From Planctomycetota bacterium (GTDB lineage: Bacteria; Planctomycetota; Planctomycetia; Gemmatales; Gemmataceae): a stretch of DNA of 40,374 nt. The stretch is from contig JACPZP010000143.1 in the NCBI GenBank assembly GCA_016195405.1, positions 1-40,374 on the forward strand, given 5' to 3'. Positions 35,244 through 40,374 of the stretch are shown here, in pieces. The notes under the pieces were generated by a model. It searched no databases. It was not told where the DNA came from and worked only from the letters and a program-made list of their open reading frames with translations. Each line of letters opens with the position of its first letter. Position 1 is the stretch's first letter. The position numbers and the translations under genes are program-made.

Positions 35244-35801
35244 CTAGCTTGCCCTAACGCTGAAGAAGCTCCTCCAATAATCGCTATAGCGGGTGTTAAA
35301 GAACAGGATGGCGACTAAGGCCGACAGGAAAGTGCCAGCCGCAAGTGCCAGCAATAAACTCGCTCGACTGGCAAAAAAACTTGTTGCAAAGACCGCGGGC
35401 AACAGAAGTCCGGTAGCCTGGACGAGCGCCGCATAAGAAGTTATCTGAATAAAGTCCGAGCCGCCCAATGGGTCAAAGTACATGATAATCCCCATGTAAC
35501 CCAGCAGGCCGCCGGCCAAAAAAAAGTCCATGTTGGTCGGGGTTCGCGTGCCAAAGGAGTTGAGAAATCTGAAAGAGCCTCTATGCCCGAGGGTCTTCAA
35601 AGCGTAAGCATGTGCAATCCCGAGAGTCCCCAAGAGAACGGCGGCAAAGCCAAGATACGTGAAAGTATTTGGGACATCTCGTCTGCTTACCCCGCCTACG
35701 TTCATGCCGTGCCAGTAGCCCATGATGATGGACGAGGACAAGATCACTGCTCCGAGCAACGCCCCTGGCCACCCGTGTAAGATCTTCACTTGTGTCGTCA
35801 T
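35244..35801 (-). CDS. Hypothetical multi-pass membrane protein
   Basis: 185 residues with about five hydrophobic segments: ALLGAVILSSSIIMGYWHGM, FTYLGFAAVLLGTLGIAHAY, FFLAGGLLGYMGIIMYF, LVQATGLLLPAVFATSFFA and LLLALAAGTFLSALVAILFF. It was not assigned to a named family. The start is ATG 35801, the only good in-frame choice. It stands alone and is convergent with the glycosyltransferase unit. The DNA looks less GC-rich than its neighbours, which may point to different ancestry. Confidence 0.7.
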   Translation of the reverse strand: MTTQVKILHGWPGALLGAVILSSSIIMGYWHGMNVGGVSRRDVPNTFTYLGFAAVLLGTLGIAHAYALKTLGHRGSFRFLNSFGTRTPTNMDFFLAGGLLGYMGIIMYFDPLGGSDFIQITSYAALVQATGLLLPAVFATSFFASRASLLLALAAGTFLSALVAILFFNTRYSDYWRSFFSVRAS

Positions 35802-35987
35802 CGATCATCATTCGTCTTTCTGGCGCCCATTCAATCCGCACCCAAAGCGTCAGTCACGGCGACTGAAAAACCTTCAAGATCACTGAGCTGGCAATTTCGC
35901 CAGCGGGAAACACGCCGTGTTCGACGTAAAAATTGCGTCTTAGACGAAGCACGGTCAGCTTCTCCGAGTTCTCAGCGACGTCCGAAC

Positions 35988-36013
35988 GGTCGCCTTCGGC
36001 TCCCCGCTAAACG
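35988..36013. repeat. 26-base dispersed repeat, copy 2
   Basis: Identical to the copy at 16110-16135 except for one base (T for G at the tenth position). It ends two bases before the stop codon of the minus-strand DUF1501 gene. GCGAC and GTCGC around it can form a small stem. The rest of the 214-base spacer (35802-36015) shows no gene. Confidence 0.75.
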
Positions 36014-36015
36014 AC

Positions 36016-37422
36016 TTAGAATAATTCGCCGATCATGCGGCCGGTCAACTGCACGCCTAGCGTCGCCGCTTGTTCGCTGGTGATGCCGACGGCGTGAAAG
36101 ATCGTGGCGGCGAGATCGGCGGGGGTGAGCGGCCTTTCGTGGGGGCGTTCGGCGCGGGCGTCGCTTTCGCCGATGACTCTGCCGCCGCGCACGCCGCCGC
36201 CGGCGACCAGGGCGCTGTAGCAATGTTCCCAGTGGTCGCGGCCCGCCTTGTCGTTGATGCGCGGCGTGCGGCCAAATTCGCCGATGGCTATGACCAACGT
36301 CGAATTCAACAGGCGGCGCTCGTCGAGATCGCGGATGAGGGCAGTGTAACCCTGATCGAGCCATGGGGCATGGCGATCCTGCATGAGCTGGAAATTGCGA
36401 TAGTGATGGTCCCAGCCGCCGTCGCCGGAATCCTCTTCCGCCTCGACATGGTCGCTCCAGTTGACCTGCACGAATGGCACGCCATGTTCGACCAGCCGCC
36501 GGGCCAAGAGACAGGATTGTCCGAAGCGCGTCTGGCCGTAGCGTTCGATGACATTGGGCCGTTCCTGGGAGAGGTCAAACATCCGTCGTGCTTCCGGCGC
36601 GGTCAAGAGGGCCAATGCATGAGCGCGATAATCATCGATGGAGCGGCCGCCGGTTTCGACCTGCCGGTTCGCCTCGCCCAGCGCGTGCAGAAGCGACTGT
36701 CGGTCGGTCAAGCGCTCAGGAGTGAGATTGGCAGGAAGCTGCAACGCGGGGATGCGCGTGCCCGCTTCGGGATCGTATTCGAGGCGGAACGGATCGTAGA
36801 GAGCGCCGAGCGTGCCGCCGCCTTCGCCGGTGATGGCGCGTTTTCCCTGATGCAGCCTGCCGCCGATCACCATGAATGGCGGCATCGCCCGCGCCCCCAC
36901 ACCCCCAACCCCTCTCCCCACGACGGCGAGGGGAGAGCCTGCACGCGCTCGCGCAACGACAGAGCCAGTCGCCGGGCGCACTGATCCGGCCGCCATGGCG
37001 CCGCCGAGGTTGACGCTGCCCGTGGAACTGCCGGTGAGGCCAATGGTCCCCGCCACTCCGTGATCGTTGGAGGCCGTGTGCAGCGAGCGGATGATGGCGA
37101 ATTTGTCTTGGATGGCGGCGATCTGCGGGAAGAGTTCACAAATGCGCACGCCGGCCGTTCGCGTCGGAATGGTGGCGAAGGGGCCTCGAAAATCGAGCGG
37201 CGCGTTCGGCTTGGGATCCCAGGTGTCGAGCTGAGCGGGACCGCCCCAGAGCCAAAGAAAGATCACCGCGCGGGTCGAGCCCGTGGGCGACTCGTTATCG
37301 GCCCTGAGCCGCAACAGGTCCGCCAGCGACAGACCAAGCACGGTCGACGCGCCAATCTGCACGAACTCGCGCCGCGTCACGCCCTGACAGGTTCGTTGTT
37401 TGCCGCGCCCTAAGAGAAGCAT
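36016..37422 (-). CDS. Tat-exported DUF1501 protein
   Basis: 468 residues from ATG 37422 with AAGGAG upstream. The N-terminus has a twin-arginine signal (TRREFVQIGASTVLGLSLA, about residues 16-34), so it is exported folded. The DUF1501 domain, related to sulfatase/alkaline phosphatase folds, has VIFLWLWGGPAQLDTWDPKP, FAIIRSLHTASNDHG, VIAIGEFGRTPRIN and AGRDHWEHCYSALVAGGGV. This family is greatly expanded in planctomycetes, usually beside a DUF1549/DUF1553 gene that is not seen here. An extra stretch at about residues 157-175 is encoded by a REP-like palindrome (36912-36937). The role is unknown. Confidence 0.92.
   Translation of the reverse strand: MLLLGRGKQRTCQGVTRREFVQIGASTVLGLSLADLLRLRADNESPTGSTRAVIFLWLWGGPAQLDTWDPKPNAPLDFRGPFATIPTRTAGVRICELFPQIAAIQDKFAIIRSLHTASNDHGVAGTIGLTGSSTGSVNLGGAMAAGSVRPATGSVVARARAGSPLAVVGRGVGGVGARAMPPFMVIGGRLHQGKRAITGEGGGTLGALYDPFRLEYDPEAGTRIPALQLPANLTPERLTDRQSLLHALGEANRQVETGGRSIDDYRAHALALLTAPEARRMFDLSQERPNVIERYGQTRFGQSCLLARRLVEHGVPFVQVNWSDHVEAEEDSGDGGWDHHYRNFQLMQDRHAPWLDQGYTALIRDLDERRLLNSTLVIAIGEFGRTPRINDKAGRDHWEHCYSALVAGGGVRGGRVIGESDARAERPHERPLTPADLAATIFHAVGITSEQAATLGVQLTGRMIGELF
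36912..36937. repeat. REP-like palindrome translated inside the DUF1501 gene
   Basis: CTCTCCCC (36912-36919) pairs with GGGGAGAG (36930-36937) around ten bases; C-rich sequence (CACACCCCCAACCCC) flanks it on the left. This looks like intergenic REP DNA, yet the frame stays open and gives a Gly/Val-rich stretch (SPLAVVGRGVGGVG) between two conserved parts of DUF1501. Confidence 0.75.
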
Positions 37423-37451
37423 GCACCGCTCCTTCGCGACCTTGCCGGAAT

Positions 37452-37832
37452 TTAGAGAATAAGCGCCTTTTGATGCCAGTCGTCAGGAAGATTCGGGAAC
37501 GAGCCGGCCTCCGTGGGCGAAAGGGCCCGTTCTTCTCTAATCGTAAAGTGAATCCAACGATCGCACTTGGGGCAACTTCCCGCGAATCCGACATCGGCCC
37601 ACCACGAACGGACGAGGGGATCGTGCACCGCCGGTCCATAGGATTCGAGGCGAAAATCAATCGCCTGTAAATGGAAACCGCAGCCCGAATGGGGACAAGA
37701 ATCCTCGGAATAGACGATGTCCGGGGCCATCTTGTGACGGGCGCCTCCTTCACGATAGACAGCGTGCATGTGCTCCATTTCCTGAGCTGACGGCAGAACT
37801 TCGGAAATGGCGGCAGTGCGAATCATCGCCAT
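37452..37832 (-). CDS. Small hypothetical protein with two Cys motifs (possible zinc binding)
   Basis: 126 residues from ATG 37832, with AGGA upstream. Cysteines occur as CPHSGCGFHLQ near residue 46 and SCPKCDRWIHFTIRE near residue 86, which could form a zinc ribbon. Between them is FRLESYGPAVHDPLVRSWWADVGFAGSC in part, rich in aromatic residues. No signal peptide or membrane helix is present. It was not assigned to a named family. It lies 29 bases before the DUF1501 start on the same strand and may be cotranscribed with it. Confidence 0.68.
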   Translation of the reverse strand: MAMIRTAAISEVLPSAQEMEHMHAVYREGGARHKMAPDIVYSEDSCPHSGCGFHLQAIDFRLESYGPAVHDPLVRSWWADVGFAGSCPKCDRWIHFTIREERALSPTEAGSFPNLPDDWHQKALIL

Positions 37833-37907
37833 TGTCCTGGCTCCGAAAGCTATGGGTCAGCCCCCTTGTGGATTCCGTTGCCATTATAGTATAGCCAGGC
37901 GTATCCA

Positions 37908-37938
37908 CGTCGGGCTAACGCCCTGACGCTCACCGACG
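37908..37938. repeat. Short hairpin repeat before the end of the GT39-like gene
   Basis: CGTCGG (37908-37913) can pair with CCGACG (37933-37938), and inside it GGGC-TAAC-GCCC (37912-37923) forms a small hairpin. It ends three bases before the stop codon of the glycosyltransferase gene. It is another case of a small palindromic element at the 3' end of a minus-strand gene. Confidence 0.5.
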
Positions 37939-37941
37939 CGT

Positions 37942-39507
37942 CTACTGGCGCGTCCAGCCCTGCAAAATCATGATCAACGGCGATTCCGTTGGATTGTCAA
38001 GCGGCACCGCGCGGCGATCTTCCAAAAAGAGCGAGCGGCCGGGCGGCGCTGGTTCCGGAAATGCCGTGGGGACAAACGTGAAATGAACGCGCCAGTAGCG
38101 CTTCGCCGCCTTGGGATAGGCGGGATCGGTGGCGACAGGTCGATGTGCGAAGTTCGGGATTTGCGGAACATACCACTGTAGCGTGACGTCCAGGTCGTTG
38201 GGATCGTTCACGAAAACGACCGAATCATCAGGGCTTGCCTTCGCCTTCAATTCTTCCAGCAGATTCCAATACCAGATAACCATTTCGGACTTGTACGGCT
38301 TGCGCACGTCGCGAGTCGTTCCTGCGACAGCGATGGCTGCCAACGCGACGTAAACGCACGCCAACGTCCGTTGCTGCAGGACAGGACGCAATTTCTCGAT
38401 GATCGCGACCAAGCCCGCTGCCAGCAACAAACAGATAGATGGCGCCAAGTGCTGTGCCAGCCGCCCGCTGCCGCCGTAGGGATACTTGTGCAGAATCGCG
38501 GCCGCCATGGAAAGCAGAAAGGGTAGCGTCAGGAGCGCGAGCAATTGCTTGCGGCCGCTTCGCCAGAGAGTCCAGCCGCCGTACAAGAAGAGCAGAAAGA
38601 TCGCGGCGCTCGCCCCGTTGGCGTCGCCGATCGGATAGCCGAACATCCGACCCGTGTGCGAAGCGACTAACCATTTGACAATGCTCGGAAGGTCCCATTC
38701 CGGCAGCCAGTCTTTCCAGTAGCCTTGCAAGAACGATTCGACGTGCAAATCCTGCGGCGACATTTGCTGCCGGCCCACCAACAGATAATGCCCGAAGAAG
38801 GCAAGGAGCATCATCACGTTGAGAGCCATGAACCACCACTTAACGGCCCAACCCGGCGTTTTCCAAATCGACAACAAGAGCGCCACACTGATCGCTCCTG
38901 AAACGAATACCGCCGGATAGGACGAAAGCAAAGCAAGCGGCGTCACCAAGGTCAGCCACGCTAGCCAGCGAAGCCGGCGTTCCTGTAGCCAGGCGACCGC
39001 AGGCAGCAAGAGCGCCACGGTAAAGAACAAATCGAACGCATACGGCTTAATTTCGCAGGCGTGACGCACCGGAGTATACGAGACCGCGAGAATTGCTACG
39101 CTCAGAAGGGCGGCGCGAGGATCCAAGACGCGGCGCGCGAGCATGGCGAAGAGCCCCAGTCCGCCGATTCCCGCGAGGAGAGATGAGAGCCGAAGCGCGA
39201 TCTCGGATGAACCCAGCCAATCGTAAGCGATGAGTTCGCTCCAGAGATACAAAATCGGCGCCACCTGAGCGAAACGCAATTCGCCCGACAAACCGAGGAA
39301 CGTGTTGCCCGGCAGGTTAAGGCAAATGAAGGCCTCGTCGCCCCAGATAGGAAATCGCAAGAAATAGCGCGTCAGCCGCCATGCCAAGCCGAGAACGATG
39401 GCCAAACCCGCCAGGACGAGAACCACCGTCTTGAGATTGAGTGCGCGAATTCGCGCGGATGCGTGTGGGACGTCGCTCGCTATCGGTGAGGCGGCCACGG
39501 CAGCCAT
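37942..39507 (-). CDS. Multi-pass membrane glycosyltransferase (GT39/PMT-like)
   Basis: 521 residues from ATG 39507. About ten hydrophobic helices, starting with TVVLVLAGLAIVLGLAW. The first outside loop has the catalytic acidic motif FPIWGDEAFICLN, as in GT39/ArnT enzymes that use polyprenyl-phosphate sugars. Later segments include EIALRLSSLLAGIGGLGLFA, RHACEIKPYAFDLFF and GSGRLAQHLAPSICLLLAAG. A soluble C-terminal domain (about 425-521) follows the last helix. It should add sugars to protein or lipid outside the inner membrane. It may use the same carrier as the GtrB-like enzyme at 34197. Confidence 0.87.
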   Translation of the reverse strand: MAAVAASPIASDVPHASARIRALNLKTVVLVLAGLAIVLGLAWRLTRYFLRFPIWGDEAFICLNLPGNTFLGLSGELRFAQVAPILYLWSELIAYDWLGSSEIALRLSSLLAGIGGLGLFAMLARRVLDPRAALLSVAILAVSYTPVRHACEIKPYAFDLFFTVALLLPAVAWLQERRLRWLAWLTLVTPLALLSSYPAVFVSGAISVALLLSIWKTPGWAVKWWFMALNVMMLLAFFGHYLLVGRQQMSPQDLHVESFLQGYWKDWLPEWDLPSIVKWLVASHTGRMFGYPIGDANGASAAIFLLFLYGGWTLWRSGRKQLLALLTLPFLLSMAAAILHKYPYGGSGRLAQHLAPSICLLLAAGLVAIIEKLRPVLQQRTLACVYVALAAIAVAGTTRDVRKPYKSEMVIWYWNLLEELKAKASPDDSVVFVNDPNDLDVTLQWYVPQIPNFAHRPVATDPAYPKAAKRYWRVHFTFVPTAFPEPAPPGRSLFLEDRRAVPLDNPTESPLIMILQGWTRQ

Positions 39508-39824
39508 GAGCTATCTCCGGCAGCGTAGGAAGACTGCACACGGTCATACCTATTTCCACAAAATCGTGCAACGCAAGATCGTGCAACGCGGAAAGCCCTA
39601 GCCGGCCCGTGCCGCAGCGAGCGAACGCGTACTTTTGCCCTTTCAAGAGGCACGATTGGTTTCATGAACGAATCATTCGTTTCAGGAGTAGTCCCATTCT
39701 CATGAAGCAACACAAGACGTAATCGCTGCCTTCAAGTTGTGCTGTGTCTTTGGAGTGTTGATCTTCCGTCCGTTTTCCGCATCCGTTACACTTGTGCCAG
39801 TGGACCTTTCGAGGAGTAGCGAAC
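39508..39824. other. Divergent intergenic region with a 15-base tandem repeat
   Basis: 317 bases without a supported gene. Two 15-base units, AAATCGTGCAACGCA (39561-39575) and AGATCGTGCAACGCG (39576-39590), lie about 55-85 bases before the start of the GT39-like gene. A small palindrome AACGAA-TCA-TTCGTT (39667-39681) lies in the middle. Clear promoter boxes could not be named; GAGGAG before ATG 39825 is the ribosome site of the Uma2 gene. Confidence 0.65.
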
Positions 39825-40253
39825 ATGGCCTCGACAAAGCCGAGAGCGTTAATCGCCGTCGCCTATGAGGAATGGGCCCAGGAGTACCTTCGCAGCTTGC
39901 CGCTGGAGCATTTCATGGAAGCTACGCCCCAAGCAACACAGAGGAAGATCACACTGGAGAGCCTAGACCTGGTCCATGCGGATCGACCCGATGTTCGTGT
40001 GTTTAACGAATTGCTTGTGCAATACCAAGTGTCCGGGCAGAAAAAACCGGGCCAAGTGGTTCCGGACAACATGGTGGTGATTACGACCGAGCCGGTCGAA
40101 GCGAAAACAAGCTACAACTTGCCGTTAGAGGCAGCTCGCCCGTTTTGGATGTTGGAATACGTCTCTAAGAACACTCGGCGAAAGGATTACGACGACAATT
40201 TCGACAAGTATGAACGTGACCTGAAGGTCCCCTATTATGGGTCATCCGAATAA
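39825..40253 (+). CDS. Uma2 family (DUF820) nuclease-like protein, apparently truncated
   Basis: 142 residues from ATG 39825, with GAGGAG upstream. The PD-(D/E)XK-type Uma2 core is recognisable: LVHADRPDVRVFNELLVQYQ, VVPDNMVVITTEPVEAKTSY, then FWMLEYVSKNTRRKDYDDN and KYERDLKVPYY. Full members go on for 50 or more residues after this point. Here the frame ends four residues later at GSSE, where the sequence changes to what looks like the end of an insertion sequence. The protein may thus be non-functional. The cellular role of Uma2 proteins is unknown. Confidence 0.8.
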   Translation: MASTKPRALIAVAYEEWAQEYLRSLPLEHFMEATPQATQRKITLESLDLVHADRPDVRVFNELLVQYQVSGQKKPGQVVPDNMVVITTEPVEAKTSYNLPLEAARPFWMLEYVSKNTRRKDYDDNFDKYERDLKVPYYGSSE

Positions 40254-40374
40254 ATCTGCCACACAGCAGCGGAAGAACAGGCCCTGGATCAATTCCGGGT
40301 TTTGGGACATTGTGGCGAGCTTCCGGGCGGTGAGAGTTTTGAGTTCATCCTTAGTTTTGGCACCGTGAGCTTTC
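40242..40374 (-). CDS. C-terminal fragment of a probable transposase (IS630-like), runs off window
   Basis: On the minus strand the frame enters from the right edge and ends at TGA 40242-40244, giving 43 visible residues (GAKTKDELKTLTARKLATM, then QNPELIQGLFFRCCVADLFG). The pattern of a Lys-rich helix, an Asn-Pro near the end and a final short hydrophobic tail resembles the C-terminus of IS630-type transposases; this is recognition by eye and not secure. It overlaps the last codons of the Uma2 frame, as expected if the element inserted there at a TA dinucleotide. Confidence 0.5.
   Translation of the reverse strand, partial: KAHGAKTKDELKTLTARKLATMSQNPELIQGLFFRCCVADLFG

Noticed and set aside
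39664..39722. Two tiny overlapping frames (13 and 6 codons, joined by ATGA) before the Uma2 gene
   Set aside because: Too short to support without expression data and no link to a known leader peptide.

Overview
The window looks like chromosomal DNA of a planctomycete, probably Gemmata-like. The evidence is the gene content: a Tat-exported DUF1501 protein, an FG-GAP/ASPIC-UnbV protein, a DUF4254 gene next to a family 9 glycosyltransferase, a eukaryote-like UDP-sugar pyrophosphorylase, Hanks-type kinase and multi-PAS hybrid kinase signalling, and a lipid A gene (lpxC) behind two tandem OmpH/Skp genes. The DNA is GC-rich, genes run in short operons on both strands, and several start with GTG. 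The phylum call is an inference from family content; nothing here fixes the species.

Layout. 1-3825: an edge-truncated MFS transporter, a PolB-type 3'-5' exonuclease, and a methyltransferase, family 2 glycosyltransferase and small lipoprotein on the minus strand. 4254-7709: the envelope operon ompH-ompH-lpxC followed by a Gfo/Idh/MocA oxidoreductase. 7694-14246: larB, a secreted two-lobed protein, an FHA-GGDEF cyclase, and a minus-strand group (metallo-beta-lactamase fold hydrolase, UDPGP-type pyrophosphorylase, pxpB). 14432-22874: MFS transporter, glnE, a family 4 glycosyltransferase coupled to a thioesterase, a CBS protein and a YhaM-like HD protein. 22961-29680: a Ser/Thr kinase overlapping a six-PAS hybrid histidine kinase, then the FG-GAP protein. 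30064-35198: DUF4254, heptosyltransferase-like GT9, GrpE, a GT87-like membrane protein and a DPM1/GtrB-like glycosyltransferase. 35244-40374: an unknown membrane protein, DUF1501, a Cys-motif protein, a GT39-like membrane glycosyltransferase, and a Uma2 gene that seems cut by the end of an insertion sequence.

Theme. Envelope and surface glycan synthesis recurs (LpxC, OmpH, GT2, GT4, GT9, GT39, GT87, methyltransferase, UDP-sugar supply), mixed with signalling (FHA-GGDEF, kinase pair) and nitrogen control (GlnE).

The most unusual material is between genes. At least seven spacers carry a small element made of two related hairpins, most of them enclosed by a short outer stem, which would fold as a three-way junction. 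A second class is short tandem repeats with a 13-15 base period at or just before gene starts. There are also an inverted pair of octamer arrays, a perfect 21-bp hairpin, and a REP-like palindrome that appears to be translated inside the DUF1501 gene. No rRNA, tRNA, CRISPR array or complete mobile element was recognised.
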